The notes below the pieces were generated by a model. It had not been told where the DNA came from, did not search any database, and worked only from the letters and a program-made list of their open reading frames with translations. 64,000 nt of DNA from Cinclus cinclus. Taxonomy: Eukaryota > Chordata > Aves > Passeriformes > Cinclidae. A program made the position numbers and the translations under genes. Positions 14,545 through 26,365 of the stretch are shown in pieces; the first letter of the stretch is position 1, and every line of letters starts with the position of its first letter. The DNA is taken from NCBI RefSeq assembly GCF_963662255.1, contig NC_085048.1, forward strand, positions 99,182,229 to 99,246,228, in the 5' to 3' direction.

Positions 14545-14865
14545 GGTTCTGATCAGCCCGTTTCTCCAGACTGTCCACACGCCTCCCCATGGCAGTGAAT
14601 CCATCTGGTGTATTGACCATTCCTCCTGATTTTATACCACCTGCAAACTTGTTGAGAGTGCTCTTCCCAAGGCATTTATGACAATGTTAAATAGTAATGG
14701 CCTTAATGTATTCCCTGGGGCACACCACTGGTCACTGACATACACCTGGATTTCATGCCACTCATCATTATCCTGTGATCCTGACAGTTTAGCTGGTTTT
14801 TAGTCCACCCCACTGATCACTTATGTAGTTTGTACTTCATCAATGAGTCTAGGAGGGTGCATTAA
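14545..14865 (-). mobile_element. CR1 LINE fragment, decayed reverse-transcriptase region
   Basis: Read on the minus strand, this stretch translates in pieces to the central reverse transcriptase of a CR1 non-LTR retrotransposon. Near the 5' side is a peptide like LMKYKLHK, matching the CR1 'LMKYGLD.W' region. The conserved VTSGVPQG box lies at 14712-14735. Downstream, in a different frame, is KFAGG at 14636-14650, where active CR1 enzymes have FADD, and then a tail resembling 'VDSLEKRAD'. The two catalytic aspartates are replaced by glycines (codons at 14636-14641), and a frameshift separates the two motifs, so this is a dead relic. Both ends are missing: neither the CR1 3' UTR nor the 5' part adjoins it. 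The motif match is seen in the sequence; the subfamily was not determined. Confidence 0.85.
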
Positions 14866-17800
14866 AATCTGGTTGGATCTCTTGGTTTTACAGGATAGCA
14901 TATTCTGTGAAATTAATCTTTATTTTAGGAGTTCATTAGGAAAGAAAGCAAACACCAAACAAGGGCTGAATCCCACCTGTAAAGATTAGTCTAATGTAGA
15001 TTTTGTTTATCTCCTTGCTAATTCATTGACATACTTTCTAATTTCTGAGTTCTCTAATCCTTAACTTGTAACTTGCAAATCATGACTTGTGCACCTGTGA
15101 GCAAAATAATTACCTAGTCAATAAGGAGAGTGGTCATCCTTCCTCCTCCATCACAGTGCAGGGTGAAGAAGGACCAGCAGGACACTGCAGAAATCCTCGT
15201 GGTGGTGATAACCTTTCATGTACCACATGGCTGCAGTGCAGAGTGGATCTCCTACCACATTAGTTAGGAGGATGTTTCCACAATCTTATTCATGGAGTTC
15301 GTGGCTTGAATACTTCTTTGTTTGGTTGTTTTTTTACCCCTCCTTCCCTTTTTCAGATAAAACATGAAGTATTTTTTTAAGGCTTTTGTTTATGGGGTCT
15401 TAGAACACATCACGATTCAAGTTTTAAATATCGTGCGGAAACAGGATTGACAGCTACTTGAAGATTTTAGCTCGCTATTAGATATTGTCTGCATTTCTAC
15501 TGCTGGATCTGTTTAAAGAGCATTTAATCCGCTTTTTCCCCTGTTTCTATGCTTCTTAACACCCATCATAATATATAGTTGCATTTTCAAGATCAAGAAG
15601 ATTACAACTATTCATGGATACCCTATTTATCTTTCTGTCCTTGAAGACAAAGTTATCAGAAGTTATGGATGTTTGTGAATTATGAAAAGAAAAATGCTTA
15701 TAATGAAAGTTACAGAAAAGACATGTAATGAGTAAGGAAAAGTAATTTAAATTCAGAAGAGTGAAATTAGATCCCATAATAAAAGATGCTGTCATATTAT
15801 ATGGCAATACTTTAAGTCACATAATGACAATATATTCTTATTGCAATAGAGTGATCTGAATTGTGAAGAAAATGAAAATATTTAAAGAAAATAACTGTGC
15901 AAATGTGATGATTCATCATGTTTCTTTTTAGATAAAGACAGCTTAGAGCTTTGAGAAGGAACTGATGGTCCCCTGCTTATCTTTCAGCTGGGTTTTTCTG
16001 ACAGTTACAAATTTGATGACTTTTTAAAATCCAGCTTTTTTAAAAAATCAGAAGATGCTCCCCACAAACTGCTTATTAACCTGCAAGAGATTTCTGCAGT
16101 AAAAAATATTTTTGCTTGCTTGTTTGTTTTATATCCTATGCTATTATTTATCTACTTTTAATGGGATATAACATTAAGAAGATCAATTACATGCAGGGTT
16201 TGCACAGCATCTCAACACAATGTTTCATTTGGGTAAAAGACTAGATTTCTGATAATTCAAAATTCTCATGTTTAAAGCGATTTTTGTTTAAAAACTGTTC
16301 AAATAAACATTTTATTAGGGTATGCAAAGACCAAAGAGGTTGAGTGTATCTTATCTCTCAGCATCTTAATTCTAACTGTTTAGGCCAAGCAAAATTCCTT
16401 GGCCTTTTGGAAAGTATTCCATTGATGTATATAACTTAATTTAATTTGATACATGTGGAATTATGCATTTCTAAAAGCAACCTTAACATTCTTCAGCAAG
16501 AAACTTGTGGTGACAAGCTATCACCATGCCTTTGAGACTAGGTAATGCTGATTATATTAAAATACCTCACCTAGCACAAACTGATGAAACCCATGCACAT
16601 GCACTTATTTGCATGAGGAGACTGTAGTACTTTTAACTGCAAAGCTGCGTGTTTAATATCTGTTTTCCCAACACTACTGAAACTGGAGTACTGAAGCTAA
16701 TTGAATTAGAAAACAGTTCAGGAAAAGGAGGAACCTGAGACCTCACATATTCCACAATCCTGATGGAGCTCCAGAAGATACCCCAGTGTGATTTGGAGGT
16801 GAAATGGGGGAAGAAGAACCTGATAAAAAATATAAAATCAGTCCCCCCAGGGACATTTAAATTAGGGTTTATAAGGTGTCATGTGATTTGGTGAGAAAGC
16901 AGCTCCTTCGGAATATGATTGTGTTTGCTTGTATTTCTTTCCCTCTCTATCCTCTTTTTCAACGCAGTAGATAAAACAGTTCTAAAGTAGGAAATGAAGG
17001 AGCGAGTGGAGGACAAGGATTTAATTCCATCATTATTGTAATTGTTTCCAGTCTTCATCACATTAGCTGTTAAAAATATATTAATAATGCTGACAAGAAA
17101 AATATCAATACACTGCAGTGTTCCTAAGGCCACTGAGTTTGCTACAAGCATTGCATATGTTACGGACTCTGTCATGCAAGAGGTGGTCTGACTTGAAGAT
17201 CGACTTCATCCCACAGCCTTAGAAAGCAGGATTTTCTTGAATAAACAGACTATTTTGATGCTAATCACCTGTCTCGTTCATCTGCAAAGGAAAACTGCAG
17301 TTTGATGCCAGATGTAACCAGCAATATTGAAGTTAAGTGCTGAGTTGCTGAGTTTACGGAAACTATTTAAAATATTTTTGATTGCTTAGCAAAATAGTCA
17401 GCAAATAAATAATTTGAGCTTTAGCTCTAAATCGAAGTGTAAGAGGCTGAGTTCTGTTGCTCACTGTATTTTCTATTCAGTTAAGGGACTAGTAGTCAAA
17501 TTTTCCTCAACAATCAATTCTTTCACTTACTGTTTTTCCTATTTTAGTGGAGGACTATGAAACGAAGATATTTATTGACTAATTTGATGTGGAAGCAACA
17601 CCACTATGCTGGGATAATTTGTACTAAGGTGCGTATAACACCAGAACGTAGGCCCAAGTATAAAAGTCACCTGATATATCAGTGCAGCCAACTTCCTGCA
17701 TTAATAAAGGAAACTTGTTTTATACTTAGGCACTTCTTTGCCAAATGGGACCTGATAGTGATTTTTACAGTAGTTTATTTCTTTATTTTGTTCAGCAGTT

Positions 17801-19077
17801 TTATTTATTTACAAACATTATAGTTATCAATACTAATAATTTTTCTAAATATTAACAAACTCTGATTACAGACATAGACATTTTGTAGGTGTTTACTGCA
17901 ATCTAAGCAGCTGATCTAAACCAGTAGGCTAACCTGCAAAAACATGCTTGGTTTCATATGTTACTCATCAATGCTATGTGACTAAAGATTTTGTGTTCTA
18001 TTCCACAGTAAAAGGTCTTAGATTTGCCAGATATAATTTACTAAGGGTAAGATGAAGCGTTTTTTAAATTTCACCACATGATCTAAAGCTGGTGATGAGA
18101 AAGAAATATGGAGCCTCCACAATTCTTGAGAATCTATAAAACACTGGGCTGACTTTAGCATTTATCAATTTTTAACTACTGCTACAAGGCTTCAAGCAAT
18201 CAATTATTTCCCAGCTCAGTGAGAGACTCAGAGCTACACCAGATAAACCAGAAATCAATTTTACTGCCTTGTGGCTGGTTGCTAAATATGTTTCTTCATA
18301 CCACACTTAAAAACAAACAAAGCTAGACTTTTTAATTCCTTTTTATTACAGACGTGGCTGAATATTCTTCATACTTCACTTGACATTTCAGATTCAAAAA
18401 AGGCTAAACCTTATCTTTTTGGGGATATAGATACATTGTCCTTTTGTTATTGCTTTCTAAAGAAACAGAGGAACAAATTATTATTTTTCATTTTTGAGTC
18501 TGGCAACATATCTGGGAACTATTTTTCATAGTGAAGGTTCTCTTAGATGTTCTTGTATATCACACTTTTGTAGCTGTCTGCCATAAGGGAAAGACTGAAT
18601 TGTCAAAAAGGTTGCAGTATTCTGCTAAGGAACCATGGGAGGTATGATGGAAATTACCAGCATGTTTATGAAAAGCATAGTCTCCCCCAAAGAATGAGCA
18701 AAACCTTTCATGATATCTAAAGAAAAATTTTTATGGATGCTTTTAAAGGTAGAACAAACAACTCTTCATTTAGGGCAAGTCTAGGACACACGAAGGCTCC
18801 ATTCCTCCTCTGCTGTGTTTATCAGTTCAGATGTATGATGTACCTTAGCTTTAATATGCACTATAACTCCACGGGGATCAGTTTTGCATTAAAAAAAAAA
18901 AAGACAAAAAAAAAACAACAAACACCCAAAACAACCAACTCTTTCTACTTTTGAAAGATTTGAAATGTAGACAACTTCTAAGGAGAGTTCTTTCCATTCT
19001 TTTCCTGTTATGTGAAATGGCAACGCTTGTGTATGTGGCTGTACTCAGGTGTTCTGGTGGATTTTTTTCACTCCTGC
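14866..19077. other. Non-coding stretch, no gene recognised
   Basis: AT-rich single-copy-looking sequence with only short, unrecognised open frames. An octamer-like ATTTGCAT with a nearby ATGCACAT lies at about 16593-16614. No repeat body recognised beyond the A-rich tract at 18.9 kb. Confidence 0.55.
18889..18940. repeat. A-rich tract with interspersed C
   Basis: Poly-A followed by A runs broken by C ('caacaaacacccaaaacaacc'). It resembles the tracts at 34.1, 35.9 and 54.7 kb. No retrotransposon body is recognisable beside it. Confidence 0.8.
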
Positions 19078-19412
19078 ATCACAGAAAAACTTTGAATGGT
19101 TGAGGACGGCAGGAACTTCTGGTCCAACCCCCTACAAAAGCAGTTGTCCAGGACTGTGTCAAGACATGTTTTGAGAATATCCACAGATGGAGGCTCCACA
19201 ACCTCTCTGGGTAACCTATGCAGCTATTCAGCAACCCTCACAGTAAAAGAATGTTTCCTGATATTCAGATGAAACCTCCTGTGTTTCTGTTTTAGTGCAT
19301 TGCTTCTGGTCCTTTCCCTAGGCACCACAAGCAAGAATGGGTTCATAGTCTCTGCATACTCTCTTGTAGTATTTATGTATGTCAATAAAATTCCCACTCA
19401 GATTTCTATTCC
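19078..19412 (-). mobile_element. CR1 LINE 3' end (antisense)
   Basis: The plus strand reads as the complement of a typical avian CR1 3' region: a start like 'atcacagaa...gaatggttgagg', then 'ctggtccaaccccc', 'ctccacaacctctctgggtaac' and 'ccctcacagtaaaagaatgtttcctgat', and text matching the end of the second reading frame and the 3' UTR. The element therefore runs on the minus strand with its 3' terminus near 19078. Many substitutions and small indels mark it as old. It was truncated at or near 19412, where a separate CR1 coding fragment begins shortly after. It has no coding capacity. Confidence 0.88.
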
Positions 19413-19424
19413 ACACTATTTTAG

Positions 19425-19520
19425 CTTCTCTGTGAGGATCTTATGGGACATGGCATTGAAAACTTTTCTAAATTCCAGGTAGCCAATATCCATTGCTCCC
19501 CCCCCTCATCTAATAAGCCA
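19425..19520 (-). mobile_element. CR1 LINE fragment, RT palm motif
   Basis: The minus-strand translation of this stretch contains a peptide close to MDIGYLEFRKVFNAMSHKIL, which matches the CR1 reverse-transcriptase palm motif usually seen as 'DVVYLDFSKAFDTVSHNIL'. The catalytic aspartate of YLDF is glutamate here, and a stop lies just upstream beside a run of G residues. In an intact CR1 this motif lies well over a kilobase from the 3' end, but here it sits about 350 bp from the 3' end of the CR1 piece next door, in the same orientation. Either one old CR1 lost its middle or two insertions lie side by side. The motif is seen; the deletion history is inference. Confidence 0.8.
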
Positions 19521-20693
19521 AACATTTTAGTATGGCTGGTTACATAAGAATAGACCCTCTGCATGTAAATGCTAGAAAGAAACTTATAAAAGTAGAATAT
19601 GTTCTACTTTTCCAGTCTTTTGCAGAATTTTGCAATGGTTTTTTGCCCATATCCAAATAAAAATGTTAAAAAAAATCACTTGCTAGATGTTAACCTGTGC
19701 AACATGTCTTCTTTGCCTAAAAAAAAATTTCCTAATTTATTTTAAATTATGCAAATATGGAAGCTGGAAAAAAGCTCAGTTTCAAAGCCTGTGAAATTCA
19801 AACTCCTTTATATACATAATTTCCTAGTGAATCCTTTTCTGTTCTGAGCAGCTCAACCTGGACAATATCTAAAGGCCAATGAAATTTTGACCATCAGTGA
19901 AAGCACAAGGTGAAGAGTGGAGAGGATCATGCACAACTGTAGGAAACAGTTTCATTGGAAATGAGTCAAAGGTTTAAAGCAATAGTGCCTTGAGTCATTT
20001 CAAATATAAACTAGGCCATGCTCAGCTGTTTAGACCTGTCTTATCAGGAGATTCATGGCCACTACAGGGTCATTATCTACCTCAGGAATGGCATCAAGCA
20101 CATTTGCCTGCAAGTGTTCTTACAGCACTTTGTATTGAGAACAATTCTGCTTTTACCGTTTTACAAGCTGAGCCATTTGCCTATCAGCAATAACTCACTT
20201 GTATGTTCTTTCCACTCAGCATATACATAAACAATCCCCCTCTGGTCTGACTTGTAAAGATATGTTTTGAGGTTTTGCCATCTTATTCCAAAATAAGTTT
20301 ATTTTCCTGCATAAATTTTTACCTATGAAAACTTTATTCAATAACTAAAATACAGAAACAGAGTAAAGACCTATTTATTTATACTTTTCCAAATGTACAG
20401 AAAAATGGTTTAAAGAGCTTTTGCAGTCGGTACCCTAATGGATTTCATTAAAATTTAAAGTAATTCTCGTGATCTACAAATTCATATATAAAACTTACTT
20501 TTTTCTCTGAGAGAAATGTACGTACTCCTTTATCAGATTTCACACCATATGAAAAATAAAATCTTTCAATACATTGTAAGCTCACAGTGACAGCAGCTGC
20601 AGCTGCACCTGAACAGGGCCACCAAGGACAGAAGTTTCAGTTCAAGAAAAGCATTTTACAACCTGGCTGTTCTCATAAAGTTACTGGAGCATA
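19521..20693. other. Non-coding stretch, no gene recognised
   Basis: Unique-looking sequence between CR1 fragments. Two overlapping 67-70-codon frames (19990-20230) have no protein-like signature. Confidence 0.55.
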
Positions 20694-20747
20694 AACAAAA
20701 AAAAAAAAAAAAAAAGAAAAAAAATCAAAACAAAAAAATCAGATCAA
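20694..20747. repeat. Poly-A / A-rich tract
   Basis: An A run with sparse G, T and C, a few bases from the 3' terminus of the minus-strand CR1 at 20755. CR1 elements end in octamer repeats and not poly-A, so this was probably the insertion target and not part of the element. Confidence 0.85.
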
Positions 20748-20754
20748 TATTTTT

Positions 20755-21269
20755 ATAGAATCATACAATGATTTGGGTTGGAAGGGGACCTAAAAGGTCA
20801 TCTTGTTCCAGTCCCCACTGACATAGGCAAGGACACCTTCCACTAGACCAGACTGCTCAGAGCCCCAGGGAAGGGACATCCACAACTTCTCTGGGCAACT
20901 TGTTCTAGTGCTTAAAAATCTCTGCAGTAAAGAACTTTTCCCTAAAATCCAATCTAAACCTACTCATTTTCAATTTGAACAAATTTCCCTTTTCCTGTCA
21001 CTACATGCTCATGTTAAAAGTCTTTATCTTGCTGTACGTTCTATTCAGGTACTGGAAGGCCACAATTAGCCTTCCAGTAAAAAAAAAAACAAAGCCTTCT
21101 CCTTTCCAGACTGAACAACCCCAATTCTCTCACCCTATCCTTGTAGGAGAAGTATCTCCAGCCCTCGGATCATCTTGGTGTCCTGTCCCCCCTCTGGGCT
21201 CACTCCAGCAGCTCCATGTCCTTCCTGTGTTGGGGATCCCAGAGCTGGAGCACTTCAGGTGGGGGTCAT
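20755..21269 (-). mobile_element. CR1 LINE, 5'-truncated, ~515 bp
   Basis: This is the longest and best-preserved CR1 3' portion in the window. On the plus strand it begins 'atagaatcatacaatgatttgggttgg', continues through a 'cactagaccagactgctcagagcccc' stretch, 'cacaacttctctgggcaac', 'cctgtcactacatgc' and 'actgaacaaccccaattctctc', and ends in 'agctggagcacttcaggtgggg'. That is the complement of the CR1 3' UTR and the end of ORF2, so the element is on the minus strand with its 3' terminus at 20755. The upstream part is absent, as expected from 5' truncation during target-primed reverse transcription. The 3' end abuts an A-rich tract. Open frames inside it are shadows of the repeat and not genes. 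Confidence 0.95.
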
Positions 21270-22152
21270 AAATTTTATTTTTTTTTTTGTCATGCCTACA
21301 TAGTGCACATTTTTCTGTCACAGAAGACTGAATATTTTACACTATATGTAAAATGATAATAATTGCTTTTCATGCCTGTTAAGAACAACTTATCACAATT
21401 TTTGTTGACTTGTTAAATCACACTAACAGAACATAAACCGAAGAGTATAAACCATAAACCATTCTATTAAAATTAGTTATTTCTGTATTGATATCACATA
21501 TATATATACATTATAATATAGCAATAGTTATTACTTAGATGAATATACACACATACCAGCTTGAATGACATTTTATACCATGCATAACCTGTGTAAACCA
21601 GAACCTCAGAATGTACAGTATGCATACACAAGAACAGTCAGTGGAGAAGGAATAGATTGTAATGGATTGCATACATAAATAAAATCTATATTTAGTATAT
21701 ATATATATATACATATATATAATTGGTTTGGGGTTTTTTGTATTGTTTTCAAAGAGTGGGCCAATATCTGTTCTCACATGAGTGCAAAATAATTTCAGAG
21801 AGCTAGTATTTTGTGAGAGTAAATGAAGGCCTAATTTCACCCAGAATGAATACATTGGATCAAATCTTAGAGAGATGGAAACCGTGCATGAGTTTTAATT
21901 GCATACAAATATTTTTAACTAATATTACCTGAATTTATCTGAAAAATATTATTTATCTGAAAGTTTTACTTTGGTTCTCTTTTGAGCAGTTGGCATGATA
22001 CTCTTGTTGAGAGAAGACCTCATTAAGTTATTAAATCCAGAATACTTTTCCATCAGGAAACACTAAGCTTGGTAGTGATGCAAAGAAAAGGTAAGAACTT
22101 GTCAAATCAACTTTAAATCCCCCCTGGTCTCTGTGTGTCCACTATCTAGGTC
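21270..22152. other. Non-coding stretch between two CR1 copies
   Basis: AT-rich, with the TA array at 21.7 kb. A 106-codon minus-strand frame (21535-21855) reads through that array (Tyr-Ile repeats) and is not credible as a gene. Confidence 0.6.
21696..21721. repeat. (TA)n microsatellite, short
   Basis: A TA array with one C interruption in an AT-rich context. Confidence 0.9.
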
Positions 22153-22182
22153 CATGGACATTGGACACATGGACATTGTTTG
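22153..22182. repeat. 15-bp tandem duplication
   Basis: CATGGACATTG occurs at 22153-22163 and 22168-22178, giving two adjacent 15-bp units just upstream of the CR1 at 22215. Confidence 0.75.
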
Positions 22183-22214
22183 GATTACATCATTACCTCC
22201 TATTTCTTTCCAAG

Positions 22215-22488
22215 AACTCCAAAGGGGTAAGAGGTAACAGGCAGGATCTGATGCACAGAAAGTTCCATTTGAACATAAAGAAGACGTTCCTTACTGTGGC
22301 AGTGTCTGAGCACTGGGACAGAGCGCCCAGAGAAGGTGTGGAGTCTCCCTCACTGGAGATATTGAAGAATTATTAGGACACTCTCCTGTGCCATGTGCTC
22401 TGGCATGACCCTGCTTGGGCAGGGAGTCTGGAGCAGATGAACCACTGAGGTCCCTTCCAACCTGAACCATTCTCTGATTCTGTGAATC
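22215..22488 (+). mobile_element. CR1 LINE 3' end (sense)
   Basis: The plus strand carries a CR1 3' region in sense: 'gtaagaggtaacaggcagga', 'gttccatttgaacataaagaaga', 'gagcactgggacagagcgcccag', 'gtggagtctccctcactgga', 'tgcttgggcagggagtctgg', 'gaggtcccttccaacctgaacc', ending 'ttctctgattctgtgaatc'. The final partly repeated octamer (ATTCTGTG-like) is the characteristic CR1 3' terminus. The element is 5'-truncated near 22215 and moderately diverged. Its orientation is opposite to the CR1 about 1 kb upstream. Confidence 0.93.
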
Positions 22489-25400
22489 AAATCAATTCAG
22501 GGGTCAGACTTTTTTCACCCAATGAGAAGACACCCACTTCTGGGTTTTATCACCCTTATTCAATATGCAATCTTATGACTTCTTCCCTTTCCATGATTAA
22601 AAACCTGTTACAGAATTATTAATTTCCTCAAGGACTTTCCACTATATTAGTTGCTATTACTAGTTCATAAATATACATTTACTTTGCAACACCAGACCAT
22701 TGCACTATTTTATAGAAACAGTGAAGCACAAAAATACCACATTACTTTCAAAAATTGAATTAATACAAAATTCATAAGGCCTGGGTTTGGGAAAAAAATT
22801 AAAATTTAATGTTGAAGTGTAAAATATAGTTTTTATATTTTATTGGCTTGGATAAAAAAGAGTTTATTCTCCTTCACAAAGTCTTATCACATCTGCAATT
22901 CAGGACCATGTGTCCATCCAACCTCACATAAAATGAGCTAGACTGCTTTGGCAAAATCAAGTTGTCTGAAGATAGGACCATACAATAAAGCAGTAATTCA
23001 GGTTGGAAGAACCTGTCTGATGTATCCTTCGGTTCAGAGCACAACAAAAAATGTTGTGACTTGCTCAGACTCATATAGAAACATTGTACTAGGGTATAAA
23101 AAGTGATCTTGGGCAAACATCATATTATGTTAATGTCTCTGTGTGGAAATCTTATGTATTCATTACGTGGGACCTACAACATTGTAAAAGCTTCTTGGAA
23201 ATAACACTTTGGAAATCAGTTTATATTCAATCCCAGATAAAAAACATTGTCTCCCATAATATAGATAAAGCGTAGAGGAAAATAGAGTATCATAAATTCT
23301 ATTAAGACTATTGTAAATTTTTATAATCTTCTTTTAACAGCTTTTCTGTGTGTTTCCTTTCTGCTTTTTGAAAAAGCTAAGTTTCCATTATATTCGTTTC
23401 CATATGGTTTATCAGCCACTTGGGACCTCAAAAACCTCTTCAGAGAATTCTGCTTCTTTTGAACAGTATTAACGGCAAAAATACTGATCTCTGTCATTCA
23501 GCTTTTCCCTAGAATGATATGGAAAAATATGTGTCCAGCAATGAGAAGTAAAATGCTTCAGCTGTTATTGCCTACAATCTCAGCCCCTCTAAACAGGGAG
23601 ATTGAGACTAAAAACCTCTTTTTAGGCTCCCAGATTTGAACTGACTAGCACTGACATTAATCAAAAAATAGTTTTGCTGAGAGCAGTACCATCCTGTGTT
23701 CACTTTAGGACACTGAAAAATCAGGACAAGTATGAGGAAGAAAGATTATTTTTCAAGGTGGGCAGTGGCCTTGTCCTAAAACCTAAAGGTAAGGATGGCA
23801 TTGTAATTTGCATGTTTTATTTAGAAGCTCCACATTGGGCTACTTTTTAATTAAGTAGTAAATTATTTTACCTGACAAGGGTGAAATTGGTTTTGTACTG
23901 CAGCAACAGTGTCTGGTCTGTGGCAAGAAATATGCATAAAAAGCAAATTTTTCTGGTGGACACTGATTCAGCCTTTCCTGTGTATGCAGGAGGGAAGAAT
24001 GCAGAAACTGTAAAGGAGATGAACTTTTGGGCATTTTCCCTTAAAAAGGAAAAAAAGGCAAGGTCAAATATCAACTGGAAGAACCAAGAGCTTCAATAAG
24101 AGAGTAAAGAAGGAAATATTACCCGATTTCACATAGGAACCTTCAAATTAAGTTGCTGTCACACTTCTGCATCAAGAGACTGGGATTTGAAGCAGTTCAA
24201 TGCTGTGCCCCGGAGTTCTCAGGAGTGTGAGCAACTTCCACACACTGTCCTTGATGGGTAGCAGTTCAAATTACCTTCCTCAACTGTTGGGGAATACTCT
24301 TCCAGCACAAGATGCAGAGACCAACCTAAGATACTACCTAAAATAAGATGTAGGTAGAAGCAGAAAGAGGATGTAATGGATTCATTACAGCTAATCTGCA
24401 GCAAAGTTCCTAGGGTTCAAGGGAATAAAAAATATTTTGATTTTTATTACATATATATAAAAATATATGTAATTATTTTGGTAGGAGTGATCTAAAAAAC
24501 TTCTTGAAAAGAAGGAATGCACATGTAGGTAGTTATGTATATTAACACTAATAATCCTACACCAGGTTGCTACTGCTATCATGCAACAGAACTTGAAAAG
24601 AGTATACACAGTCATGTACATACCTATTTTTGATCTTTATGTCTGCTTTTAACTCTTCTGACATTCTACAGCTCAAAAAGAAGAAAATGCATCCAAGAAA
24701 GGATAAGATTCTTTTCTGGCGTTTTTAGGCGCCAAATCACTTTTTCCTCTGGCAGCCACTGAAGCAATGAAGCTTCCACCATTAATCCACATGTTCTCAG
24801 GTAGTAGCTGCCCAGGCCCTGTAACACAGGGACTTTTCCGGCTGAGCTCTTTCTGATCATCACCAGTGCATGCCCTTGATTCTTGGCAGTGATATCATGG
24901 TGCTGACAGGAAATAAAATCGTGCAGGAATGTTGACAGTTGAAAATACCCTGTAGGGTGGAAAACCAATTTTATGAAACAAACTTCAAAGAAACTTCCAA
25001 ATTCAGACATATCAGTTTCATTTATAGCGCTTTTTGTGGGTTTGTGGAAACTAATCTCTTTGCCTAACTAGATTTGTATGAGCCTTTTCTGCTCCATGTG
25101 TTCAAACATACCCCCAAGTCAAGAAATATCTGCACTCTTTGATTGCTTTTAATCTCAGTTCTCCAAGAGCTGTTAAAAAGATGCTTTACTTCAGCCTATA
25201 GCATTTATAAGAATCAGTGGTTAAACCAAATTTTTGTCACACTGATCACTTAAACTGTCAGTGAATTAAAGAACTTACAAGGAAAAAAAAACAGGAACAG
25301 TGTGAAAAAAAATCCATGCTGTTTTGATAGGGAGAGCAAAATAATCCCATGGTATCAACATCCCAGTAAGATAAGTCTAAGAATTTCTTATCTACAGTAG

Positions 25401-25757
25401 TCCATCCTGTAATACTGAAGCTTACAAAACAGTTTGAAAATGGCCAGTTCTTTGAGCAATAAGCAAGTTTGAGTAGTAAGAAATCCAGCAATTCAATGGA
25501 TGGAAAAAACCACAACAATGTCATGGAAAGTGTATACTCTGAATTTAAATTTCTGGATTTCAAACAGAATAGAAATGGACAAAACACAGGGGAGAAATTG
25601 TGTTCTTCCATAAAAAATTGGTATTGAGACAATACTCTGTACAGTGACACCTGTGCAGTGACAGCACATGGAAGAACTTTCCAGGTATTCTGACGCAGTC
25701 CTTGAACCTGAAACTTTTTGACAGTACCAAATTTCTCCTCAGCCTCATGAACAGTCA
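22489..25757. other. Non-coding stretch, no gene recognised
   Basis: Only short frames on both strands, none recognisable. A 114-codon minus frame (24666-25010) and most of the 225-codon minus frame (25258-25935) lie here; neither shows a domain or a repeated motif. Confidence 0.5.
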
Positions 25758-26032
25758 CAGAACTTGAGGAAATGACACGAAGCTGAGTCAAGGGAGGTTT
25801 AGATGGGATATCAGGGAAAGGTTTTTCACCCAGAGGGTGTCTGGGCACTGGAACAGGCTCCTCAGTTCCAAGGGAGAGGCCACAGCACCAAGCCTGACAG
25901 AGTTCAAGAAGCATTTGGAATAATCTCAGGCACATGCTGTGACCCTTGGGGTGCTCTGTGCAAGGCCACGAGCTGGACTCCGTGATCCTGATGGGCCACT
26001 TCCAACTCAGCCCATTCTATCATTCTATAATT
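25758..26032 (+). mobile_element. CR1 LINE 3' end (sense), different subfamily
   Basis: The sequence runs 'gacacgaagctgagtcaaggg', 'aggtttagatgggatatcagg', 'tttttcacccagagggtgtctgg', 'cactggaacaggctcc', 'caagcctgacagagttcaagaa', 'gtgatcctgatgggccacttcc' and ends 'cattctatcattctata'. This is the 3' region of a CR1 subfamily whose tail differs from the copy at 22.2-22.5 kb, with ATTCTATG-like octamers at the terminus. It is 5'-truncated. A 225-codon open frame on the opposite strand starts inside it and is a chance product. Confidence 0.92.
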
Positions 26033-26365
26033 AAAACTTCCTGAATCTTTAGGGCTCTCCTGGTGTTTTCATATAAAATATAAAAAACAAAGCAAGATTA
26101 ATTTATACCAATACTCAGTGGTCAGACAAATCCCTTGAAGAATTATTCCCAGAAAAACCACTGAAGGAGTCAGTCCTACAGTGCCAGAAAGTAACACCTC
26201 TGAGCTCTTTTAATAGGGACAAGGTATCTTGCCTGAAGATGGGACACCACATAAATAGAGAATGATTTTAAATACGGGCTGAAAATCTATGGCATGCTAC
26301 AAGAAGGTGACAAGACAGTCTTATTCCATAGATTGCTACTTCCCATATATCTTTGTTAAAGAAAA
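26033..26365. other. Spacer between CR1 and the LTR-like insertion
   Basis: About 330 bp without recognisable content. The right edge is the GAAAA pentamer that I take as the target duplication of the 2-kb insertion. Confidence 0.5.

Noticed and set aside
20975..21321. 98- and 63-codon frames on opposite strands
   Set aside because: They lie inside the CR1 copy at 20755-21269, and the plus frame is antisense to the element.
25258..25935. 225-codon minus-strand open frame, the longest in the window
   Set aside because: Its first quarter is the complement of a CR1 3' end and the rest has no recognisable domain; the composition is Phe/Leu/Ser-rich as expected from AT-rich DNA.
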